From positions 1 through 22,657 of the IMG/VR virus record IMGVR_UViG_3300006919_000500: DNA of 22,657 nucleotides; one strand, written 5' to 3'. This DNA comes from a virus. The position numbers were made by a program, and so were the translations under genes. The notes beneath the pieces were generated by a model. That model did not search any database and was not told the DNA's origin. It worked only from the letters and a program-made list of their open reading frames with translations. Position 1 is the stretch's first letter. Every line of letters starts with the position of its first letter. This document shows, piece after piece, positions 1 through 7,254 of the stretch.

Positions 1-10
1 ACTAGAAGTA

Positions 11-214
11 ATGTCATACCTTAACTGGGAAAACGAATTAGTACAACAAGGCAAAGCCCCAGAGCATGAGCATACAGTACAGTGGCTTGAGGGATGTGCA
101 GATAAGTGGGCAGGATGTCCAGCAGCATTTGCTAAGAGTAGAGGGTTTGACGTATATGACCCTACATCATTAGCTAACACACCACAGATAGAGGATAAAA
201 CAGATGGCGTATAA
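11..214 (+). CDS. Small hypothetical protein, 67 residues (5' end uncertain)
   Basis: I do not recognise this protein. It is small and soluble, with two Trp-x-x-G/C-type stretches (WLEGCADKWAGC, residues 25-36) and an acidic tail. The ATG lies ten bases from the window edge with only a weak AGAAG two bases before it. No in-frame stop is visible upstream, so the true start may lie outside the window. Its last 11 bases overlap the next gene, which suggests co-translation with the following virion genes. By position it should belong to the late virion/lysis block, but nothing in the sequence fixes a role. Confidence 0.6.
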   Translation: MSYLNWENELVQQGKAPEHEHTVQWLEGCADKWAGCPAAFAKSRGFDVYDPTSLANTPQIEDKTDGV

Positions 215-557
215 AGTAGTAAAATACAGGTTAACCTCTGCAGGTACAATACCTACATGGTTAAAGTTTGGTGTACCTCAAGGTACTGGTGGTATGTATG
301 CTGTAGCTGATCCTGATACAGCAAGTCCTCAAGATTGGATTATGATAGGTATAGCTGACGATGGTGCAGACATATCAGAAGCTATTGCTGAGATAGGAAG
401 TAAGAATGATTTAACTACATACCTTACAAGTGTGAGTGTTGTTGATGGTACACAGACTTGGAAGACACTTAATAGTGACGGAGATGAGATAGACTTTGTA
501 CCAGCAAATGCAGCTACTGCTATCTGGGATGACTTAGACACACTGAATGGTGGTTAA
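204..557 (+). CDS. Hypothetical protein, 117 residues, possibly virion-associated
   Basis: The function is not recognised. The protein is acidic and rich in Gly, Thr and Asp, with alternating polar/hydrophobic stretches and no membrane segment. This looks like a small beta-rich structural or tail-accessory protein, but that is only a guess from composition and position. A GAGGA ribosome-binding sequence at about 191-195 precedes the ATG, inside the previous gene's 3' end. The gene ends two bases before the next start, so it sits in a tight same-strand block of late genes. Confidence 0.7.
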   Translation: MAYKVVKYRLTSAGTIPTWLKFGVPQGTGGMYAVADPDTASPQDWIMIGIADDGADISEAIAEIGSKNDLTTYLTSVSVVDGTQTWKTLNSDGDEIDFVPANAATAIWDDLDTLNGG

Positions 558-559
558 GA

Positions 560-832
560 ATGGCAAATGATAACTGGCATTTAAGTAAGTCTGTACCCCT
601 AACATTAATCTTTGGATTGTTTGTGCAGGGTGCAGCTATTGTTTGGACTGTAAGTACAATGACCTCTGACATAGAAGTTAATGCTTCTAAGATTGTAGAG
701 GTACAACAGAGACTAGGCCGTATGGAAGACGCAGTACATGGGCAAGCTATCTCTATGGCTAGAATAGATGAGAACATAAAAGCCATTCGTATGTCTGTAG
801 AAAAGATGGCAAACAGACAACCATTACCTTGA
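560..832 (+). CDS. Small membrane protein with coiled coil (holin/spanin-like candidate)
   Basis: This 90-residue protein has one clear hydrophobic segment at about residues 12-33 (VPLTLIFGLFVQGAAIVWTV), just after a short polar N-terminus. It continues as a charged helix (about 38-84) with hydrophobic residues spaced like a coiled coil. An N-terminal membrane anchor followed by a coiled coil is common among small phage proteins near lysis genes, and some are annotated as holin-like. The topology would suit a membrane protein with its helix on one side of the inner membrane. No catalytic motif is present. A second small membrane protein follows, which supports a lysis or membrane role without proving it. 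Confidence 0.75.
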   Translation: MANDNWHLSKSVPLTLIFGLFVQGAAIVWTVSTMTSDIEVNASKIVEVQQRLGRMEDAVHGQAISMARIDENIKAIRMSVEKMANRQPLP

Positions 833-867
833 CATCCCTTATGTGGGTGGCGGTAATTATATAACAA

Positions 868-872
868 AAGGA
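868..872 (+). promoter_or_regulatory. Ribosome-binding site deciding a GTG start
   Basis: AAGGA lies eight bases before the GTG at 881. It sits in the only noncoding spacer longer than about 45 bases in the left arm (833-880). No ATG in this frame is better placed, so it supports initiation at GTG. Confidence 0.7.
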
Positions 873-880
873 TTACTGTC

Positions 881-1348
881 GTGATAGAGGTATTAGCATT
901 AGCTGGTGCAGTTACTAAGATAGCAGGGTCTGTAAGTGCTGCCATAAAAGCAGGAAAAGATGCCTCAAGTTTACTACCTCAGTTTGGTAAACTAGCTAAG
1001 TTAGAAGCTGACATAAATCTTGCAGAACAAGGTAGACACAAAGGTCCACTAGGTAGGCTTACATCTACAGAAGAAGAAGGCTTTGCAATAGCACAGGCAA
1101 AGATGGCCCACAAAGAAGCTCAGAGAGAACTTAGGTCTTGTTGTCAACTATATGGACCGCCAGGTATGTGGGACTTGGTTGTAAAAGAACAAGCTGCTGC
1201 TAGGTCTAGGCAGAAGAAAGCACTAGAAGAAGAAGCTGAAGCAAGAGATAAATTATTCTGGGTAATTTCAGTGGTATCAGCAGTATTATTTTTTGCTGTA
1301 GGTTCTAGTTTAATGATCTGGGGTTTAGATAAAGCAGTTAATGGATAA
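881..1348 (+). CDS. Small membrane-anchored protein, 155 residues
   Basis: The function is not recognised. The N-terminal 25 residues are small and hydrophobic (Ala/Gly/Val-rich, perhaps amphipathic). The middle (about 38-124) is a charged helix rich in Glu, Lys, Gln and Ala. A strong membrane segment follows at about residues 125-148 (WVISVVSAVLFFAVGSSLMI), with a short tail. Two cysteines are adjacent at residues 87-88. It begins at GTG with a good AAGGA site. A tail-anchored helix beside another one-segment membrane protein fits a lysis accessory (holin or spanin component) or a membrane-facing ejection protein. The sequence alone does not choose between these. Confidence 0.75.
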   Translation: MIEVLALAGAVTKIAGSVSAAIKAGKDASSLLPQFGKLAKLEADINLAEQGRHKGPLGRLTSTEEEGFAIAQAKMAHKEAQRELRSCCQLYGPPGMWDLVVKEQAAARSRQKKALEEEAEARDKLFWVISVVSAVLFFAVGSSLMIWGLDKAVNG

Positions 1349-1361
1349 GGGTAAATAAAAA

Positions 1362-4300
1362 ATGGCTGACATAGGTACAAAATATTTAATAACAGAAGGG
1401 GCATTAACATACGGTGCTCTTAATGTATCTCAACTTTCTGCTGCTGAATTAGATGGTATTTCAGGAAGTGACAGACATACGATACAAGAAAATGGAACTA
1501 TTACTTTTCAAGACTCAGATGGCAGTACTCAAGTAATGCCTCAGAGTACTAGTCAAGCAACTGTAGACCTATCTAAAATTAGTGCAGATGTACTTCAAGA
1601 AGCTGCTGATGTTACTTACTTAGCACAAAACACTAGTGTTTTAACATCAAATATGGATGCTGTGTATGTAAGTTTGGGATTAGACCCCAATGATCCGATG
1701 ACATTTACAAAAAAAGATGCTATCTTAAAAGCTGCAGGTTACAATCCTGGAGAACAAGCTGATTTCTACGGTAATAACTCTGCAAACGATGCTGCTGCAA
1801 AGATACTAAATGATAAATGGCAACAGTCTGCTAAACTACAAGCACAGTTAAATGAAGAAGGTAACGGAGAAATATTAGTAAATAATAATGTTGCTAACTC
1901 TTTATATGTAGCTGCTGAATTATCTAAACAGGGAGTAGATCCTGCTTCAACTAAGGCTGTAATTAGAACAGACTATGGAGTTAGTAATGTTCCTTCTGGG
2001 GGAAGTAATATAATTAACCCTGAAACAGGCAAAACAGAATTTAAAGCTACTACAGCAACTGCTGACGATGGCAGACATAATATGCTTGAGTGGGATAATT
2101 TATTTGCTGATAAACCAAAAACACAAACTTTTCCAGGTGGTGAAACTACTAGTGCAACAACACAAGCAGCAGCTACATTTGGCCCAGCGCAACCAGTAGC
2201 ACCAGGTAATTATACTACTGGTAAAGGATACGCTGGCACTGATCCTATTGTTAGATCTATGTCTGCTAACAATGCTGTAGCTGGTCAAGGGGGTGCTCAA
2301 GGAGTTTCCTCTATGGATTTTGTACCTGGAACTACAAATGTTCAAGTGCCTAAACCTAGTTACGGTGGTCAAGTACTTCAGTCAGGAATATCTTCTGTAC
2401 CTGATACAATACAGGCTAGACCTAACTACACTGGTACTACAATGGCAAACCTTGTGTCGGAATCTCAAGGTGGCTTTGGTGGACAGAAAATATACAAAAA
2501 TCGATTTGGTCAAATTATTTATGTATCTTTAGATGGAGAAGGTAAACCTTTAACTTTTGTACCTGCTGGTTTTTACCCAGAAGAGGATTACATTAAAGGT
2601 ACAAATGAATTAATACCAAAGGGTCAAGCTGGTGTTACTGGGGTTACTAAAGCCCCTGAAGTGGCTCCAGCGGAAGGTCTATCTCAGGGTGGTCTTACAG
2701 GCTATGCTTTGGGTGGTGATGTACAAGGTCAACTAAGGTTAGCTAATAAGTTTCTTGGGTATACAGGTGAGGCTACTAAAGATAGCCTAGATGCTTTTCT
2801 TAATTCAAACCCTGGGGCTGCTGCTAAGATGGGTAAGTATGAGCAAGCTATGAAGAACATGGCTCAACCAATACAGCAGATGTATCAAGGTGGAACAGTA
2901 CAAGGTTTTGATAATGGTGGTTTAAGTGTAGCTGAACAAGAAAATATTAACAACAGGGCTATTAATGCAGCAAACAGTGCTGGTTCAAGTTACACGACAG
3001 GTGGTGGAAGTAATGCAACAACAAAGGATCGAAAAAGACAAGAAGCATATATAGCAGCAGGTGGACAGGGAAGGTGGGATGCTCCAACTACTGTTGCTCC
3101 TACTCCTGCTGCAGCACCTGGTGCTACTGCTGCTGATGGTACTACTCCTATAGCAACTGATGCTGGTACTTTTATACCTACTGATCCTAATCCATATTAT
3201 GACAGCATTAGACCAATGGGTGTTAGTGCTATTCAACAAACCCTACAGCCTATGCAGACCCCTGTAAATTACATACAACCTGCTGCTGCTGACTTTGTTG
3301 GCTCAACTGCAGGTATGACTACTGCTGTAGCTCCTATGGCTGAGGCTGCTAGAGCAGGTACTGTAGAACGAGCAATTTCTCCTACACAAGCTACTCCTGG
3401 TTCTTATGGTGCTAGTACTGCTGCTACAGGTGTTAGTGCAGAAGTAGATAAACTATCTGCTCAGACTGGAGATAAACCTGCTGCCATAACAGATGAACAA
3501 CAAACTACTAGTGCTGTTACTGCTTTAGATGCTGCAACACAAGATATATTTAAACCTGCTACTAACGAATACAAAAGAGTACTAACTAAAGACCCTATTA
3601 CAGGAGACTTTACAGAGCTAGTTAGTGGTTCAGCTAATGCAGTAAAGGCTGCAGCATTTACAGAAGCTATACAAGAATCCACTGCTACACCTACAGCTAA
3701 GGCTACAGTTGCTGGACAGTTAGCAATACTTATGGCTGACTTTGAAGGTGGAGAAACCCCTACATGGGCTGCAGGATCAATGAGGGCTGCTACTGCTGCT
3801 ATGGCTGCAAGAGGCTTAGGTGCTTCTAGTATGGCTGGTCAGGCTATTATACAGGCCACTATGGAAGCAGCACTACCTATTGCTATGGCTGATGCACAGA
3901 CACAGGCAAGCTTTGAGGCACAGAACTTATCTAACAGACAAGCCAAAAGAATGCTTGAAGCTCAACAACGTGCTGCCTTTATGGGGCAAGAGTTTGATCA
4001 AGCATTCCAAGCTCGTGTACAAAATGCAGCTAAGATATCTGATATTGCTAATATGAACTTTACAGCAGATCAGACAATACAATTAGAGAACTCTCGTAAT
4101 GCTCAGACATTAAGCTTGACTAATCTATCAAACAATCAAGCTATGGTAATGGCTGAAGCTGCTGCACTTGCAGGATTGGACACGCAGAACCTAAACAACC
4201 GCCAACAGGCTGCTGTGCAAAATGCATCAAACTTCCTACAAGTAGATATGACTAACTTGACAAACAAACAACAAACTGCTATGTTTAAAACACAACAAAA

Positions 4301-4868
4301 TGTACAGTCTTTGTTTACTGATCAAGCTGCTGAGAATGCATCCAAGCAGTTTAATGCTTCTAGTTCTAATCAAACTAGTCAGTTCTTTGCAAACTTATCA
4401 ACACAGACTTCACAGTTTAATGCTGCGCAGACTAACGCAATGGATCAGTTTAACCTCAATGCTATTAATGGACTACGTGAGTTTAATGCTAACATACAAC
4501 AGCAACGTGATATGTTTAATGCACAGAATGGTTTGGTTATAGCACAGGCTAATGCTCAGTGGAGACAGAACCTTGCTACAATAAACAATGCTACACAGAA
4601 CGAAAGTAATATGGACTTTGCTAAAACTATTAATGGTTTAACCAGTAAGAACATAGATGCTATATGGCAGAGAGAAAGAGATTTGATGAGTAATGTTAAT
4701 CAATCTACTGAGTCTGCTAAAGACCGTGCATTAAGCATAATAATTGCAGATAAAGAATTACTATCGGCAAAAGAGGCATTAGAATATGCGGAGGATGTAT
4801 CTAAGACGCAACTTCTTACTAGGTTCTTATTTCCTAGTCTTAGTGGTCCTGGTGGTCTTTTTAGTTAA
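1362..4868 (+). CDS. Large repeat-rich virion protein, probably internal core/ejection protein
   Basis: This is a 1168-residue protein preceded by AAGGGT. Residues 1-440 have no recognised domain. Two related motifs, GGDVQG (451-456) and GGTVQG (510-515, followed by FDNGGL), are of a kind I have seen in marine phage structural proteins. Residues about 574-604 are an Ala/Thr/Pro linker. Residues 807-850 form an Ala-rich helix containing GLGASSMAG. Residues 855-1083 are built of 22-residue and then 11-residue repeats rich in Asn, Gln, Ala and Phe, which suggests long coiled-coil or helical-tube packing. The C-terminus ends in a Leu/Phe/Gly-rich tail. Size, composition and location before a transglycosylase-like gene and a 1256-residue protein suggest a T7 gp15-like role in the internal core. 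A tail-fibre-like role is the main alternative. Confidence 0.75.
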   Translation: MADIGTKYLITEGALTYGALNVSQLSAAELDGISGSDRHTIQENGTITFQDSDGSTQVMPQSTSQATVDLSKISADVLQEAADVTYLAQNTSVLTSNMDAVYVSLGLDPNDPMTFTKKDAILKAAGYNPGEQADFYGNNSANDAAAKILNDKWQQSAKLQAQLNEEGNGEILVNNNVANSLYVAAELSKQGVDPASTKAVIRTDYGVSNVPSGGSNIINPETGKTEFKATTATADDGRHNMLEWDNLFADKPKTQTFPGGETTSATTQAAATFGPAQPVAPGNYTTGKGYAGTDPIVRSMSANNAVAGQGGAQGVSSMDFVPGTTNVQVPKPSYGGQVLQSGISSVPDTIQARPNYTGTTMANLVSESQGGFGGQKIYKNRFGQIIYVSLDGEGKPLTFVPAGFYPEEDYIKGTNELIPKGQAGVTGVTKAPEVAPAEGLSQGGLTGYALGGDVQGQLRLANKFLGYTGEATKDSLDAFLNSNPGAAAKMGKYEQAMKNMAQPIQQMYQGGTVQGFDNGGLSVAEQENINNRAINAANSAGSSYTTGGGSNATTKDRKRQEAYIAAGGQGRWDAPTTVAPTPAAAPGATAADGTTPIATDAGTFIPTDPNPYYDSIRPMGVSAIQQTLQPMQTPVNYIQPAAADFVGSTAGMTTAVAPMAEAARAGTVERAISPTQATPGSYGASTAATGVSAEVDKLSAQTGDKPAAITDEQQTTSAVTALDAATQDIFKPATNEYKRVLTKDPITGDFTELVSGSANAVKAAAFTEAIQESTATPTAKATVAGQLAILMADFEGGETPTWAAGSMRAATAAMAARGLGASSMAGQAIIQATMEAALPIAMADAQTQASFEAQNLSNRQAKRMLEAQQRAAFMGQEFDQAFQARVQNAAKISDIANMNFTADQTIQLENSRNAQTLSLTNLSNNQAMVMAEAAALAGLDTQNLNNRQQAAVQNASNFLQVDMTNLTNKQQTAMFKTQQNVQSLFTDQAAENASKQFNASSSNQTSQFFANLSTQTSQFNAAQTNAMDQFNLNAINGLREFNANIQQQRDMFNAQNGLVIAQANAQWRQNLATINNATQNESNMDFAKTINGLTSKNIDAIWQRERDLMSNVNQSTESAKDRALSIIIADKELLSAKEALEYAEDVSKTQLLTRFLFPSLSGPGGLFS
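3924..4319 (+). repeat. 22-residue protein repeat (Asn-Leu-x-Asn-x-Gln type)
   Basis: Within the 1168-residue protein, related motifs begin exactly 22 residues apart: NLSNRQA at 855, NFTADQT at 899, NLSNNQA at 921, NLNNRQQ at 943 and NLTNKQQ at 965. The 877 copy (EFDQAFQ) is degenerate. The DNA of the copies differs, so the repeat is visible mainly at protein level. Confidence 0.8.
4347..4610 (+). repeat. 11-residue protein repeat (Gln-Phe-Asn type), eight units
   Basis: Eight consecutive 11-residue units start at residues 996, 1007, 1018, 1029, 1040, 1051, 1062 and 1073 of the 1168-residue protein. The first six begin with [QEM]F[NF], for example QFNAAQTNAMD; the last two are weaker (QANA, TINNA). 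The period is half of the preceding 22-residue repeat. An 11-residue (hendecad) period is typical of coiled coils with little supercoil. Confidence 0.85.
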
Positions 4869-4884
4869 AGGTGAGGTAGAAAAA

Positions 4885-5721
4885 ATGTACGAACAAAGAT
4901 ACAAACAATTAGCATTAGCTGCAGAAGAAGGTTCAGCATATGAACAATCTCGTGCTAATAGAAATAGAGATAAAGCAAAGTTAAACTCTTTGGTAAGTCG
5001 AAATAGAGGTACTACACAAAAAGTTATTGATGAAGTTTCTAATCCTGAACAAAATGTAAAAGCATATTATGATCAGGGGGGTTTAGAAGAAGACTTAATG
5101 AAAAGGTACAATGAAGCTTTTAATGATACACAAGAAGCTTTTACCAATACACAGGTTGCAAGTACTGATGCAAATGAAACTTTTAAACTTGGTGTTGTAG
5201 ATAATCAGGTATTATCAAAAGAGGTTAGTTTAGGAGAAAATAGTCCTTTAAAACCTTTTAGATTAAAAATACAAAAACTTAAAGAAAACTCAGAGTTTAT
5301 GTCAGAGCTTACTAACTTAAAAGAAGAGTTTCCTGGTTTAACTGATAATGATATATTTTTAGCTGCAGCTAAAGAGAGTAGCTTAAATCCTAGGGCTGTA
5401 AACAGTCTTGGCTACAAAGGACTTTTTCAAGTAGGTAAAGCTGCAGCAAAAGATTCTGGTATTAACTATGAAAACTTTGAAAAATTAAGTGCTGGAAAAC
5501 AACTAAAAGAGTTTGCAAAGTATTTAAGATTTAACAAGTTCGATCCAAATAAACACACTTTAGGTCTTATTTTAGCAGCACCTTCTTATAAAAACTCTTC
5601 TCCTAATACAGTTGTATATAAAGAAGGAAGCAGGGCTGCAAATAAAAATCCTGGTTGGGTTGACTCTAAAACTGGTAATATTACAGTAGCAAGTATAAAT
5701 AATTATTACAGAGGTAATTGA
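4885..5721 (+). CDS. Lytic transglycosylase (SLT)-like protein, 278 residues
   Basis: This is probably a peptidoglycan-cleaving enzyme carried in the virion. The C-terminal half has the soluble lytic transglycosylase pattern: catalytic-type Glu164-Ser165, then NP (168-169), then G-x-x-G-L-x-Q ending at Gln182. The end (NPGW, then ITVASINNYY) resembles other phage lysozyme/transglycosylase proteins as I remember them. The N-terminal half is polar and helical, probably a structural or docking region. I chose ATG 4885 because it follows GGTGAGG and starts after the upstream stop. An earlier in-frame ATG at 4786 would overlap the upstream gene by 83 bases. In T7 this activity is fused to gp16; here it is separate. 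A soluble endolysin is the alternative. Confidence 0.8.
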   Translation: MYEQRYKQLALAAEEGSAYEQSRANRNRDKAKLNSLVSRNRGTTQKVIDEVSNPEQNVKAYYDQGGLEEDLMKRYNEAFNDTQEAFTNTQVASTDANETFKLGVVDNQVLSKEVSLGENSPLKPFRLKIQKLKENSEFMSELTNLKEEFPGLTDNDIFLAAAKESSLNPRAVNSLGYKGLFQVGKAAAKDSGINYENFEKLSAGKQLKEFAKYLRFNKFDPNKHTLGLILAAPSYKNSSPNTVVYKEGSRAANKNPGWVDSKTGNITVASINNYYRGN

Positions 5722-5723
5722 TA

Positions 5724-6257
5724 ATGAGTTTAGTATTTAATGGTCCAATACCAGGACAGTCCTTAACCACAGAACCTAAGAATGCTGCTTATGAAAGAGC
5801 ACCAGAGATCACTGACCCTATTAAAGCTCTTGACGTACACTTAAATAATTTAACTAAACCAGAGGCAATGGAAGATGCTTTATATTTCTTAGAGTTAGGT
5901 ATTGACCTAGTTACTTTGGTTGAGGGTATACTACGTAGTGCTGTTATAGAAGGTATTCACAGTATTGATGTAAGTCTTATTATTGCTCCAGTAATACATG
6001 AACATATTAAAGCTGCTGCTACAAAGGTTGGTATGGAGTTTGATGAAGGTTTTGATAACCCTGATAGGGATGTAGCAATTCAATACGAGAGAGACACAAT
6101 GAGAGCTAAGAAAATGCTCAGAAAGTTAAAAGATGAAGAAAGTGACCCTGAGTTAGAAGAGATTAATGTGATGGAAGAAGAACCTATGGAAGAAGAGGCA
6201 GAGATAGAACTTACGGATATGCCTCCTGCTCCTATGGGCTTAATGGCAAGGGTGTAA
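5724..6257 (+). CDS. Probable virion protein with acidic tail, 177 residues
   Basis: I recall similar unnamed proteins in marine podoviruses (N-terminal MSLVFNGPIPGQSL), but I know no defined function. The first 120 residues look like a compact helical domain. Residues about 128-168 are strongly acidic (many Glu/Asp), and the last residues (PPAPMGLMARV) are hydrophobic. ATG 5724 is chosen because AGAGGT precedes it by about eight bases; a TTG two codons earlier is less likely. The gene starts three bases after the transglycosylase-like gene stops. Its place between that gene and the large internal-protein genes suggests a core or scaffold-like partner, comparable in position to T7 gp14 but without visible similarity. 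Confidence 0.7.
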   Translation: MSLVFNGPIPGQSLTTEPKNAAYERAPEITDPIKALDVHLNNLTKPEAMEDALYFLELGIDLVTLVEGILRSAVIEGIHSIDVSLIIAPVIHEHIKAAATKVGMEFDEGFDNPDRDVAIQYERDTMRAKKMLRKLKDEESDPELEEINVMEEEPMEEEAEIELTDMPPAPMGLMARV

Positions 6258-6258
6258 C

Positions 6259-7254
6259 ATGGCATTTAAAATACGTTCAGCAGGTATTCTCAAAGAACTT
6301 GACCGTCAAGATGAAGTTAATCGTTTAACCCAAAAGAGGCAGGACGAAAGAGAAAAGCTGTATCTTAGTTTAGCTGGTCCTAAATCTTACAGTGCAGGAA
6401 GTCTTGCTAGGTCTTCTTCTGGTAAAGATTCGATTGCACCTTCTTTACAAACAGCTATATCAACACTACAAAACCCTGAAGGTTTTAATATAGGAGAAGA
6501 TATATTAGCTCCTATTATTGCTTCTGGTGATCCTGAAGGTGCAACTAAACTACTTACTGTTTTAGAAAACGCTAAAAAACAATTTAAGGCAGAGGGGTTA
6601 ACTTTACCTACAGAAGTTGTAAATGAAATTTTGGCTGGAATAGTTACGGAACAATCTCGAACTAAACCTTTAGACATGGACAAAATTACTAAGTTTATTG
6701 GGCGTGAATTAAATGAAATGTATATACCTATCTTAGAAGGAATAAATACCACACCAGGAAATGTTTATGTATCTCCATTTACTAAAGTTAAAACACCTTC
6801 ACTAGATGATTACACAGCTTTTGAAAAAAGAGGGGCTGAGGTTCTACAGACTAGAATGACAGATGAAAAAAGTAGACTTTTAAAAAGGTCTGCTCAATTA
6901 GTTGACCTAGAAAAACCACCAGGAAGCACTGAAGAGTTAGAAAATTCTTGGATTGGTCAAAGGCTTCAACAGATAGAAACTGCTAATAAATCTCTTGATG
7001 ATAATAATTTTCTACCTATTGTAAACTTGTACGGCAGTGCTTACCTTGATAAACTCAGAGAATTAGAGCCTTCCTTTAAACCAGAAAAACTTAATCCCTA
7101 TTTACAAAATATAGTAGCTCAAGAAAGAATTGTTCCAAACAGAGCAGTTTTTGATAGTTTAGTTAGAGCAGGTATTTTTATGGTGGGTGACAAAGTTTAT
7201 TTAAAGGATAGTGATACACTACTGACAATTACAGAAGAACCAGGTGGAAATTAA
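6259..7254 (+). CDS. Hypothetical virion-block protein, 331 residues
   Basis: The function is not recognised. The protein begins with a charged helix (about residues 10-35, rich in Arg, Asp, Glu and Gln). Several helical segments follow (about 60-150 and 190-250), then a mixed C-terminal region with many hydrophobic and Pro residues. No membrane segment or enzyme motif is visible. AAGGGT lies six bases before the ATG, inside the end of the previous gene, and the stop TAA shares one base with the next ATG (TAATG). This tight coupling to the 1256-residue gene suggests that the two products are made together and may assemble in the same internal structure. Confidence 0.75.
   Translation: MAFKIRSAGILKELDRQDEVNRLTQKRQDEREKLYLSLAGPKSYSAGSLARSSSGKDSIAPSLQTAISTLQNPEGFNIGEDILAPIIASGDPEGATKLLTVLENAKKQFKAEGLTLPTEVVNEILAGIVTEQSRTKPLDMDKITKFIGRELNEMYIPILEGINTTPGNVYVSPFTKVKTPSLDDYTAFEKRGAEVLQTRMTDEKSRLLKRSAQLVDLEKPPGSTEELENSWIGQRLQQIETANKSLDDNNFLPIVNLYGSAYLDKLRELEPSFKPEKLNPYLQNIVAQERIVPNRAVFDSLVRAGIFMVGDKVYLKDSDTLLTITEEPGGN

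Noticed and set aside
833-880. Possible terminator hairpin in the spacer before the GTG-started gene
   Set aside because: A three-base CCC/GGG stem can be drawn, but it is too short, has no T-run and is not convincing.
520-945. 141-codon open frame on the minus strand opposite the first small genes
   Set aside because: It lies entirely opposite three well-packed + strand genes with good starts and has no ribosome-binding site or recognisable protein features; it is an antisense shadow.
3081-3175. Possible DNA-level tandem repeat of GCT/ACT triplets
   Set aside because: The triplets are an irregular Ala/Thr/Pro-rich linker in the 1168-residue protein; no fixed unit or period is seen.
4786-4884. 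33-residue N-terminal extension of the SLT-like protein from ATG 4786
   Set aside because: The extension overlaps the 1168-residue gene by 83 bases and has a translated stretch that is only a frame-shifted reading of it, whereas ATG 4885 follows a clear GGTGAGG site.
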